Shown here in pieces: positions 1-5,732 of a stretch of DNA of 6,760 bases. Under the pieces are notes generated by a model. The model saw only the letters and a program-made list of their open reading frames with translations, made no database searches and was not told the DNA's origin. The stretch covers positions 1-6,760 of the forward strand of contig DAOUYX010000087.1 of the NCBI GenBank assembly GCA_030665925.1. Reading direction: 5' to 3'. The stretch's first letter is position 1; each line of letters begins with the position of its first letter. This stretch comes from Methanosarcinales archaeon. Its GTDB lineage: Archaea > Halobacteriota > Syntropharchaeia > Alkanophagales > Methanospirareceae. Position numbers and translations under genes: made by a program.

Positions 1-58
1 GTTAGCACGATTTTGGGACTTCTATCCGTTTTTGGGGCTAATACAATTCTTTTCGTCT

Positions 59-508
59 TTATCCTCCCCCCTTATCCACTGCGCTTTCAATCCTTCTCAG
101 ATAGGCGATCGCATACTCAACTTTCTCGCTGAGAGGTTCAAGGTCTTTTTCACCCTCGAGAGCTTCATCAAGCTGCTTGAGATAAGCCATAACCTTCCCG
201 TGTTCTGTCCTTATCAATTCCACGATGTTCACGTTTGCCGTATACACGTTCTTTTTAATGCTTCTGACCCGTTCCACCAGACCTATCCGCATGAGCGTAT
301 TAAGATAGTTTATAGCGGAAGAATATGCGTAGTCGGCTCTTTTACCTATCTCTTCTGCGGATAGCGGTTCGTGAGATGCGATAAGTACTGCGTAGATAGC
401 GCTGCATCCTTCTGCAAAGCCCCAGTTCATCATCAGCGCTTTCACTCGTCGGATTACCTGGTCCGCGTTTTTTTCATTTTTATCGGGTTGAGTTCTTGAA
501 TGTACCAT
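59..508 (-). CDS. GbsR/MarR-like winged-helix transcriptional regulator
   Basis: Predicted cytoplasmic DNA-binding regulator of 149 residues. From the start used here, a winged helix-turn-helix spans about residues 29-92: a GFAEGCSAIYAVL helix, then EPLSAEEIGKRADY, the recognition-type helix SSAINYLNTLMRIGLVERV, and a wing ending KKNVYTA. This matches the archaeal GbsR-like branch of MarR regulators. Residues 97-145 are charged and helical, probably a dimerisation segment. The frame is open to an ATG at 553, but those 15 extra residues (hydrophobic, I/Y-rich) are encoded by the AT-rich promoter. The ATG at 508 lies about 26 bp from the TATA centre, which fits a leaderless transcript, so I chose 508. 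It sits 142 bp beyond the aroC stop with its own promoter. A palindrome between TATA and start suggests autorepression (inference). The ligand and targets cannot be read from sequence. Confidence 0.82.
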   Translation of the reverse strand: MVHSRTQPDKNEKNADQVIRRVKALMMNWGFAEGCSAIYAVLIASHEPLSAEEIGKRADYAYSSAINYLNTLMRIGLVERVRSIKKNVYTANVNIVELIRTEHGKVMAYLKQLDEALEGEKDLEPLSEKVEYAIAYLRRIESAVDKGGG

Positions 509-531
509 AATTATTATATATATCATAATTA
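508..531. promoter_or_regulatory. 24-bp near-perfect palindrome, candidate autoregulator operator
   Basis: Eleven of twelve base pairs are symmetric; the one mismatch is T515/C524. It lies between the TATA box and the ATG of the GbsR-like gene, where repressor binding would block polymerase recruitment or start. The octamer CATAATTA also occurs at both ends (506-513 and 524-531). The sequence is nearly pure A+T, so chance symmetry is more likely than in mixed sequence, but length and placement favour an operator. Confidence 0.45.
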
Positions 532-545
532 ATATAAATACTTTC
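531..545 (-). promoter_or_regulatory. TATA/BRE region of the GbsR-like gene
   Basis: On the minus strand this reads CGAAAGTATTTATATT, a purine-rich BRE-like stretch followed by an archaeal TATA box centred near 534. The expected transcription start is near 508, exactly the ATG chosen for the gene, so the mRNA is likely leaderless. This site overlaps the codons of the longer, rejected N-terminus. Confidence 0.6.
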
Positions 546-650
546 GGTGGCATGTTTAACCACCCGCTATAAAATCGAAAGATGAATAATGGTGTACCGA
601 GGAGCTAACGCGCAGTGAACTCTTAGATGTAGGTTAAAGTAGACGACTTT

Positions 651-1727
651 TTACACACGCATAGCTTGCATCAAATAATCTACCAACACTAAAGCAACCA
701 TCGCTTCTGCTACGGGGACTATTCTCGGGCAGATGCATGGGTCATGCCTGCCCTTTATCTTTATTTCCACCTCTTCCGCGTTCTGCATATCAACGCTTCG
801 CTGCGGCTTCGCAATAGAAGAAGTGGGCTTCACGGCTATTCTACATATTACAGGCTCGCCCGTTGAAATACCGCCCAAAATCCCGCCTGCATTGTTCGTT
901 CTCGTTCTTATCCTTCCTTCTTGTATATAGAATTCATCGTTCATCTCGCTGCCCTTCAGCCTCGCCGCTTCAAATCCCGCGCCTATCTCCACGCCCTTCA
1001 CCGCACCGATACTCATCAAAGCCTTCGCAAGTTCTGCATCCAACTTATCGAATACCGGCTCGCCCAAACCAGCGGGAACGCCGAGTGCGAGTACCTCCAC
1101 AATGCCACCGACGCTATCTCCTTCTTCCTTTACCTCTTTTATTAACGCTTCCATTCTCCGCGCTGCTTCTAAATCCGCACACCTCACGGCATTGCTCTCT
1201 GCATTACCAGTTATCTCTTCGACACGCACTTTACGCGCTCGTATTCCCCCGATTGCCACGACATGCCCGATAATTTGTATTGCAGGGCTCGCTAAGATCT
1301 TCTTTGCTATTGCACCTGCGGCAACACGAGCAACGGTCTCTCGCCCGGACGCTCTCCCACCACCCCGGTAGTCCCGTATTCCGTACTTCAGTTGATAAGA
1401 GAAATCTGCTTGACCCGGTCTCGCGATATGTTTGAGGGCTTCATAAGGGCTTGAATCCACATCCTTATTCCACACGAGCATGGAAATGGGCGTGCCAAGC
1501 GTTTTGCCTTCAAAGACGCCGGACAATAGTTTCACCTCGTCTGATTCCTTCCGTTCCGTTGTTATCTCACTTACGCCGGGTTTTCTCCTGTCCAGTTCGT
1601 ACTGTATATCCGCTTCTGAGAGCTCAAGCCCTGAAGGACAGCCGTCTACAACCACACCCATCGCTTCTCCGTGCGACTCTCCCCAGGTGGTCACCCGAAA
1701 TATCTTACCAAAAGAATTGCCTGACAT
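651..1727 (-). CDS. aroC: Chorismate synthase
   Basis: Catalyses the last step of the shikimate pathway, converting 5-enolpyruvylshikimate-3-phosphate to chorismate with reduced FMN as cofactor, in the cytoplasm. All three family signatures are visible: GESHGEAMG near the N-terminus, GGGRASGRETVARVAAGA around residue 125, and RHDPCICPRIVPVAEAM near the C-terminus. FMN/phosphate-binding segments such as RTNNAGGILGGISTG are intact. The length of 358 residues is normal for the family. The frame extends three codons further to a TTG at 1736, but the ATG at 1727 (MSGNSFG) matches the usual family N-terminus and is preferred. No other shikimate gene is in the window. It follows the acyl-CoA dehydrogenase on the same strand after about 100 bp containing its own TATA-like element, so I infer separate transcription. 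Confidence 0.97.
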   Translation of the reverse strand: MSGNSFGKIFRVTTWGESHGEAMGVVVDGCPSGLELSEADIQYELDRRKPGVSEITTERKESDEVKLLSGVFEGKTLGTPISMLVWNKDVDSSPYEALKHIARPGQADFSYQLKYGIRDYRGGGRASGRETVARVAAGAIAKKILASPAIQIIGHVVAIGGIRARKVRVEEITGNAESNAVRCADLEAARRMEALIKEVKEEGDSVGGIVEVLALGVPAGLGEPVFDKLDAELAKALMSIGAVKGVEIGAGFEAARLKGSEMNDEFYIQEGRIRTRTNNAGGILGGISTGEPVICRIAVKPTSSIAKPQRSVDMQNAEEVEIKIKGRHDPCICPRIVPVAEAMVALVLVDYLMQAMRV

Positions 1728-1753
1728 GGTAAACAAGGATTTATACGGCGTTA

Positions 1754-1762
1754 TAATTTAAA
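1754..1762 (-). promoter_or_regulatory. TATA box of aroC
   Basis: Minus-strand TTTAAATTA centred about 31 bp upstream of the aroC ATG at 1727. This gives a transcription start within a few bases of the start codon, so a very short or absent leader. A second AT element (1739-1746) is too close to the ATG to serve. Confidence 0.5.
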
Positions 1763-1830
1763 CCATTTTGCTAAGACATGAACGTTTTGAGGGCGGTACG
1801 AGTTGTTGTACGAGAGATTTTAAGAGGTCT

Positions 1831-2967
1831 TCACTTCAATTCTTCCCGTGCGATTATCATTCGCTGAATCTCTGAGGTGCCAACGACAATGCTTAGTACC
1901 TTTGCATCACGGAAATATCGCTCTACAGGGCATTTCTTCGTGCAACCATATCCGCCATGTATTTGCACTGCACTGGTAGCAGCTCGTTGCGCAACTTCCG
2001 AGGCGTAAAGCTTTGCCATAGCAGCTTCTTTCGTGAATTTGTCGCCTTTATCCGCGCGGTACGCGGCTTTGTACGTGAGCAATCGCGCGGCTTCTATCTC
2101 CATAGCCATGTCCGCGAGCATGAATTGAACCGCTTGGAAATTGGCGATTGGCTGAGAAAACTGCTTTCGCTCTTGTGCGTACTTCCTGGAGGCTTCAAGA
2201 CACGCCTGCGCGATACCGACGCCAACGCAACCCATCGCTATTCTATCCCTGTCCAGAGTAGCCAGAGCAATTTTCAAGCCGTCACCCTCGCTGCCAAGCC
2301 TGTTCTCCGCAGGAACTTGGCAATCCTTGAACACCAGGTCACCAACAATACAACCTCGCATACCCAGCAGATCTTCTATGTTCGCAAATGAGAATCCTTT
2401 TGCCCCTTTTTCCACGATAAAAGCGCTCATCCCTGCACTCTTTTTGCTCTTATCCGTATATGCAAAAACCACGTATACGTCTGCGACAGCGGTATTTGTA
2501 ATGTACGCCTTTCGTCCGTTGAGCACGTATTCATCGCCGTCACGAACAGCGATTGTTTCAATAGAAAGGGGATCGGACCCCGCAGTAGGCTCTGTTAACG
2601 CAAAAGCACCCAATCTGCTGCCTTCACATAGAGGCCCGAGATATTTCTCCTTCTGCTCCTCGGAACCCGCGTAGAGAATAGGGAAAATGCTGATGAGCCC
2701 GACTGCACTTAAGCATCCAATGCTTGCGCTTGCCCGTGAAAGCTCCTCCACCATGACCACGTAGCTCAAAAGCGATGCATTCGAACCGCCGTATTTCTCT
2801 GGAAAGGGTAATCCAAAAAGTTTGAGTTCTGCCATTCTCTTTGCTATATCCAATGGAAACTTTCCCTTTCGATCTATCTCAGCCGCTCGTGGCAGTACTT
2901 CATTCTCTGCAAACTCTCTCGCCATGCTCTGAACCGCTTTCTCTCCCTCGCTTAATTCAAACTCCAT
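1831..2967 (-). CDS. Acyl-CoA dehydrogenase family flavoprotein, atypical catalytic base
   Basis: FAD-dependent acyl-CoA dehydrogenase fold, 378 residues, the usual family length; cytoplasmic. Such enzymes introduce an alpha,beta double bond into acyl-CoA and pass electrons to ETF or a similar acceptor. Seen: the N-terminal helical domain (FPLDIAKRMAELKLFGLPFPEKYGG), the flavin/substrate motif AFALTEPTAGSD (residues 121-132), YITN (155-158), the C-terminal helical domain with ERKQFSQPIANFQ, QIHGGYG (335-341) and GTSEIQRMIIAR. In SCAD/MCAD-like enzymes the residue just before GTS is the catalytic Glu; here it is Val362 (IVVGTS). At the alternative isovaleryl/long-chain position the motif is LDRDR, with Asp241 where those enzymes have Glu. 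Substrate is therefore not assignable. The frame opens at a TTG at 3015, but the ATG at 2967 has a GGTGA five bases upstream and gives the standard N-terminus MEFELSEGEK. No ETF, thiolase or CoA-ligase gene is in the window. Confidence 0.92.
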   Translation of the reverse strand: MEFELSEGEKAVQSMAREFAENEVLPRAAEIDRKGKFPLDIAKRMAELKLFGLPFPEKYGGSNASLLSYVVMVEELSRASASIGCLSAVGLISIFPILYAGSEEQKEKYLGPLCEGSRLGAFALTEPTAGSDPLSIETIAVRDGDEYVLNGRKAYITNTAVADVYVVFAYTDKSKKSAGMSAFIVEKGAKGFSFANIEDLLGMRGCIVGDLVFKDCQVPAENRLGSEGDGLKIALATLDRDRIAMGCVGVGIAQACLEASRKYAQERKQFSQPIANFQAVQFMLADMAMEIEAARLLTYKAAYRADKGDKFTKEAAMAKLYASEVAQRAATSAVQIHGGYGCTKKCPVERYFRDAKVLSIVVGTSEIQRMIIAREELK

Positions 2968-2972
2968 TCTCT

Positions 2973-2977
2973 TCACC
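2973..2977 (-). promoter_or_regulatory. Shine-Dalgarno site that decides the acyl-CoA dehydrogenase start
   Basis: Minus-strand GGTGA, complementary to the archaeal 16S 3' end, with five bases (AGAGA) before the ATG at 2967. It supports 2967 over the upstream in-frame TTG at 3015. Confidence 0.65.
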
Positions 2978-3020
2978 ACAAACAAACCTTTCTTTAAAAA
3001 AGAAAGCTTTACCAAAGAAA

Positions 3021-3032
3021 ATCTTTTAAAAG
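3021..3032 (-). promoter_or_regulatory. TATA-like element of the acyl-CoA dehydrogenase gene
   Basis: Minus-strand CTTTTAAAAGAT, centred near 3027. It predicts transcription from about 3000 and a leader of roughly 33 nt carrying the SD site. A 7-bp inverted repeat (2988-2994 with 3000-3006) overlaps the predicted start and could form a small hairpin. This is a weak consensus match in AT-rich DNA. Confidence 0.4.
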
Positions 3033-3035
3033 TGC

Positions 3036-3045
3036 TTATTAAATA
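3036..3045 (+). promoter_or_regulatory. TATA-like element of the aIF2-gamma gene
   Basis: Plus-strand TTATTAAATA, predicting transcription near 3067. It lies only a few bases from the opposing element of the divergent acyl-CoA dehydrogenase, so the two promoters are packed back to back. The leader would be about 70 nt to the GTG at 3140, or about 24 nt to the ATG at 3091. Confidence 0.4.
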
Positions 3046-3139
3046 AAATAAAAAGAAAGAGAAGGAAAGAGGTTAGAGAGCAACGCATTTATGCTCAGTA
3101 AAATTAAGAGCGGGGGTAAGCAAAACGAAGAAGCCGTCA

Positions 3140-4348
3140 GTGAACATAGGAATGATAGGGCATGTAGATCATGGCAAAACGACGTTAGTGAACGCTCTAT
3201 CTGGCGAATGGGCGGACAGGCACAGCGAGGAGATAAAGAGAGGCATATCTATAAGACTTGGCTATGCAGATGCTACCTTCAGGAGATGCCCGGTTTGTAA
3301 GGAGCCGGATTGTTACACCATAGACGAGATTTGCGAGCATTGCGAGTCGAAGACTGAAGAGCTGCGGACGGTTTCATTCGTTGACTCCCCGGGACACGAA
3401 GCATTAATGGCAACGATGCTCAGCGGTGCAGCGATAATGGACGGCGCGGTACTTCTCATTGCGGCTTCTGAGCCGTGTCCGCAGCCGCAGACGGAAGAGC
3501 ATTTGATGGCTCTGAGCATCGTGGGCATCGATAAGATCGTGATTGCGCAGAACAAAATAGACCTCGTCTCGCGTGAGGAAGCGATAGAGCATTATAAGCA
3601 GATAAAAGAGTTTGTTAATGGTACAATTGCGGAGGATTCGCCGATTGTGCCTATTTCAGCACAGCAGTCCACCAATATGGACGTATTGATACAGTGTATA
3701 GAGAAAACAATACCCACACCGCAACGTTCCGCAGATGAAACCGCGAGGATGCATATCGCACGCTCATTCGACATTAATAAACCCGGGACGCCGATACGGG
3801 ATTTGAAGGGCGGTGTGATTGGTGGGTCTCTATTCAAGGGAAGACTGAAAGAAGGCGATAAGCTGGAGATAAGACCCGGAAGGACGGTGACAACGGGTGG
3901 CAGGGCAAAATGGATGCCCATCGAAACGGAGATAACCTCTATAATGGTAGGTGGAGAGCAGGTAAAAGAGGTGGCTCCCGGGGGACTCCTGGGTATTGGC
4001 ACGAAATTGGATCCGAGCATGACGAAAGAGGATTCGTTAGTTGGGCAGTGTGCGGGGAAACTTGGGTCGTTGCCTCCAACGTGGGATAAGCTTACAATAG
4101 ATTTCCAGCTATTCAAGCGTGCGGTTGGCGTGACAAAAGCGGTGGAGGTTCCTGCGATAAAAGTGGGCGAGTATATTATGTTAAGTGCCGGAACCACAAT
4201 CACGATCGGTGAGGTGAAGCGGGTGACGAAGAAAAATATTGATGTGAAACTGAGCAGACCGATATGTGCAGAGAAAGGCTCTCGTGTGGCGATCGGACGG
4301 AAGATAAGAGAGCGATGGCATTTGATCGGTGCGGGCGTTATATTGTGA
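3140..4348 (+). CDS. eif2g: Translation initiation factor 2 subunit gamma (aIF2-gamma)
   Basis: GTPase subunit of archaeal IF2, which carries initiator Met-tRNA to the small ribosomal subunit in complex with alpha and beta. G domain motifs: G1 GHVDHGKT (7-14), RGISIRLG switch region (34-41), G3 DSPGH (82-86), G4 NKID (138-141) and G5 SAQ (173-175). A four-cysteine zinc knuckle (C50, C53, C65, C68) interrupts the G domain, as in archaeal and eukaryotic gamma subunits but not EF-Tu. Two beta-barrel domains follow, with NKPGTPIRDLKGGVIGGSL and PGGLLGIGTKLDPSMTKED well conserved. The GTG at 3140 is the only standard in-frame start, but it begins at the conserved (V)NIGMIGHVDHGK with none of the usual 8-10 preceding residues. 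The frame is open back to 3077 and encodes a family-like SKTKKPSVNIG, so the true start is probably upstream; see findings. No partner subunit gene is adjacent. Confidence 0.96.
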   Translation: MNIGMIGHVDHGKTTLVNALSGEWADRHSEEIKRGISIRLGYADATFRRCPVCKEPDCYTIDEICEHCESKTEELRTVSFVDSPGHEALMATMLSGAAIMDGAVLLIAASEPCPQPQTEEHLMALSIVGIDKIVIAQNKIDLVSREEAIEHYKQIKEFVNGTIAEDSPIVPISAQQSTNMDVLIQCIEKTIPTPQRSADETARMHIARSFDINKPGTPIRDLKGGVIGGSLFKGRLKEGDKLEIRPGRTVTTGGRAKWMPIETEITSIMVGGEQVKEVAPGGLLGIGTKLDPSMTKEDSLVGQCAGKLGSLPPTWDKLTIDFQLFKRAVGVTKAVEVPAIKVGEYIMLSAGTTITIGEVKRVTKKNIDVKLSRPICAEKGSRVAIGRKIRERWHLIGAGVIL

Positions 4349-4349
4349 A

Positions 4350-4354
4350 TTTTT
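4350..4354 (+). terminator. Possible T-run terminator after aIF2-gamma
   Basis: Five consecutive T one base after the TGA stop at 4346-4348. Archaeal RNA polymerase can terminate at oligo-T without a hairpin, but this run is short, so support is weak. Confidence 0.25.
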
Positions 4355-4449
4355 GTAGAAAATCGTAACGTCACAAGAAGTGTGCGCTTGGTCAATTCGG
4401 GTCTTCTTTCCATGAATAGCTCGTAGATTAGGGAAAAAGGATTTATCTA

Positions 4450-4552
4450 TTACCGCCGAGAGCGCAGAGACCACAGAGTTTTTGGACGGTTTCACTCATT
4501 GCTTGGGGTTTCTTTTCTGATGCTTCTGCGTGCTCCGCGTACTCTGCGGTAA
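4450..4552. repeat. Short inverted-repeat element, GCAGAG-rich dispersed type
   Basis: Two 29-nt arms (4450-4478 and 4524-4552) are inverted copies matching at 21 of 29 positions, both beginning TTACCGC and rich in CGCAGAG units spaced about nine bases apart. They flank a 45-bp AT-richer centre and could fold as a long hairpin. Arms of this kind are, to my knowledge, dispersed in many bacterial and archaeal genomes and give rise to spurious translations such as GFTAEYAEHAEASEKKP, seen here on the minus strand. It occupies the convergent gap between aIF2-gamma and the DUF447 gene, a typical tolerated site. It encodes no transposase and no target duplication is evident. It may be a MITE-like or folded-RNA element. 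The rest of 4349-4623 shows no gene. Confidence 0.7.
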
Positions 4553-4561
4553 AACCCTGGT

Positions 4562-4581
4562 AAAAATTTAGTGATTTCACT
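4562..4581 (-). terminator. Candidate terminator of the DUF447 gene
   Basis: On the minus strand a small hairpin AGTGA-AA-TCACT (4570-4581) is followed by AAATTTTT (4569-4562), about 45 bp past the DUF447 stop. The stem is short, but hairpin plus T-run in the right orientation fits a transcription end. Confidence 0.35.
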
Positions 4582-4623
4582 GGAAAATTAGACTGTGCCG
4601 TACAGGGGGGAAAATACCCATAT

Positions 4624-5238
4624 TTATCGAAACGGACACTTTTTCTGCAAAATCCGCATCGCTTCCTTTTCTCGACGACCACCGCATTTCTTGACAATGT
4701 CGGCGTACCGTTCCATTTCTTTCCTCATCTCTTCCCTTCCTTGCTCGTCTTTCGTTATCTCAAATCTTGTTGCGAGTATCGTAGCTTCTATCATCGCATT
4801 ACGCCCTCTGTTTATTGCTTTTACTTCCTTTCTATTGACTTTTACCGCAGTGGACGTCAGTTGAAAACGGAAATACTCACTGCTCTCTACTGTTAACGCT
4901 GTGGTGAAGACAATCCACGCGTTCGCTTCCTTCAACACGGGCATCTCAGCGAAACTCGTGAAATAGTTCTCGTTCAGCTTCTCAAATGCTGCTTTCACGA
5001 ATACAACAACGTCATCGGTAACGTTCGCCGCCAACGTGTTCGTTTCCAGCACGTTCGCAAGTGTTCGCGAGCCTTTGTAGAGCTTTACGAAATATTTTAT
5101 TTCCTCTTCGTTAATCCCGGTTATTATCCCGATAGGCGCTGCATGCGGCTTTCCAGCATCGGACCTCGTAGTAACGATTACTTCAGCTATGCCCTCGCTG
5201 ATTCCCGCTTCTTCTAAATTCACGCTGGCTTCGTTCAT
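4624..5238 (-). CDS. DUF447 family protein, FMN-binding split-barrel fold
   Basis: 204-residue protein I assign to DUF447, a mostly archaeal family whose structures show a flavin-reductase-like split barrel. Seen: the opening strand and turn IAEVIVTTRSDAGKPHAAPIGI (residues 17-38), the KLYKGSRTLANVLETNTLAANVTDDV block (52-77) and the family C-terminal motif AINRGRNAMIEATILATR (141-158), followed by a charged helical tail ending KKCPFR. The length is normal and there is no signal or membrane segment, so it is cytoplasmic. The biochemical role is not established. From memory, relatives sit near tetrahydromethanopterin C1 genes in some methylotrophs, which makes a flavin-linked C1 or pterin role possible but unproven. 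The start ATG at 5238 has a TATA-like element about 39 bp upstream. It precedes the inverted-repeat element and follows the ferredoxin gene by about 130 bp on the same strand. Confidence 0.85.
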   Translation of the reverse strand: MNEASVNLEEAGISEGIAEVIVTTRSDAGKPHAAPIGIITGINEEEIKYFVKLYKGSRTLANVLETNTLAANVTDDVVVFVKAAFEKLNENYFTSFAEMPVLKEANAWIVFTTALTVESSEYFRFQLTSTAVKVNRKEVKAINRGRNAMIEATILATRFEITKDEQGREEMRKEMERYADIVKKCGGRREKEAMRILQKKCPFR

Positions 5239-5248
5239 TACATCTATT

Positions 5249-5282
5249 GTTTCTGAATCTGAAACATGATGCTATAATTTTT
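5249..5282 (-). promoter_or_regulatory. Promoter and small inverted repeat upstream of the DUF447 gene
   Basis: Minus-strand AAAAATTATAGC (5282-5271) is a TATA-like element predicting a start near 5250. The inverted repeat GTTTC-N7-GAAAC (5249-5265) overlaps that start and could be an operator. Both are short, so this is tentative. The remaining bases to 5368 show nothing recognisable. Confidence 0.3.
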
Positions 5283-5368
5283 CATTACTGCCTCGTGGCG
5301 TTTCTCTTTATGAACGATCTTAAACGTATCTGCTTTGTGGTATGGTGCGCCCTTGTTTACGTATGCAG

Positions 5369-5680
5369 TTATAGCGCTTCGATACTCTTCTGTATCTCTT
5401 CAAGTTCCGATCCCAAAGCGTTTAACCGAGCTTTTATTTCAGCCAACCCTTCGTCTCTCTGCACGAGGGGGAATGAATAGGGGACTAATCTTATTGCTCC
5501 TCGCGGACAAGTCTTCATGCAGGCAGTGCAGCAAATACACCGGTTAAAATCAACTACTGCTTTCTTATCAACAACGCTGATTGCACCGGTCCAGCAGACT
5601 TTAACGCACTTACCACAGCCTACGCATAGACTTTCATCGACAACCGCCTTCCACGAGGGTAATATCTGTACTTGTTGCAT
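5369..5680 (-). CDS. Two-[4Fe-4S] ferredoxin with C-terminal coiled-coil tail
   Basis: 103-residue cytoplasmic electron carrier. Two CxxCxxCxxxC motifs bind two [4Fe-4S] clusters: C19, C22, C25, C29 and C48, C51, C54, C58. The last cysteine of the first motif is followed by Trp rather than the common Pro (VCWTGAI); the second has the normal CPRGAI. An extra cysteine (C50) sits inside the second motif. Residues 75-103 (EGLAEIKARLNALGSELEEIQKSIEAL) look like an amphipathic coiled coil, not part of a minimal ferredoxin, and may dock a partner. The ATG at 5680 starts six residues before the conserved domain; no SD site is visible, and the TATA-like sequence at 5693-5703 is closer than usual. It lies 52 bp after the MinD-type remnant on the same strand. 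Ferredoxins and MinD-type ATPases commonly neighbour each other in archaea, so the lost ATPase may have been its partner. Confidence 0.9.
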   Translation of the reverse strand: MQQVQILPSWKAVVDESLCVGCGKCVKVCWTGAISVVDKKAVVDFNRCICCTACMKTCPRGAIRLVPYSFPLVQRDEGLAEIKARLNALGSELEEIQKSIEAL

Positions 5681-5732
5681 GGCACGCTAAGCTAAATAAA
5701 TACTGCTGCTGCAGAATCCGCTCGATTCGATT

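Noticed and set aside
1..58. Leading 58 bp, with weak inverted similarity between GTTAGC (1-6) and GGCTAAT nearby
   Set aside because: The match is short and imperfect, no T-run follows in the direction of the regulator gene, and no gene is visible.
509..553. Longer N-terminus (15 residues) for the GbsR-like regulator
   Set aside because: Those codons coincide with the TATA box and palindrome; the ATG at 508 fits a leaderless transcript and the family N-terminus.
863..1273. Several plus-strand frames across aroC (for example 136 residues)
   Set aside because: Antisense shadows of a fully conserved chorismate synthase, rich in Ser/Arg/Pro/His with no domain features.
2968..3015. TTG-initiated longer form of the acyl-CoA dehydrogenase
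   Set aside because: The ATG at 2967 has a good GGTGA site and gives the standard N-terminus; the extension is basic and not family-like.
3091..3300. Plus-strand 69-residue frame beginning MLSKIKSGG
   Set aside because: Beyond 3140 it is an out-of-frame reading of aIF2-gamma; only its first codons are of interest as a possible true start if the G run is miscounted.
3592..4413. Long 273-residue minus-strand frame opposite aIF2-gamma
   Set aside because: Lies entirely antisense to a highly conserved gene, is serine/proline/isoleucine-rich, and shows no recognisable domain.
4443..4697. 84-residue minus-strand frame containing GFTAEYAEHAEASEKKP
   Set aside because: It is a translation of the inverted-repeat element plus the end of the DUF447 gene in another frame; such peptides are familiar artefacts of GCAGAG-type repeats.
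5269..5368. Possible tRNA or small RNA between the DUF447 and ferredoxin genes
   Set aside because: No tRNA cloverleaf elements (T-loop GTTCRA, acceptor pairing) and no stable hairpin with T-run could be found.
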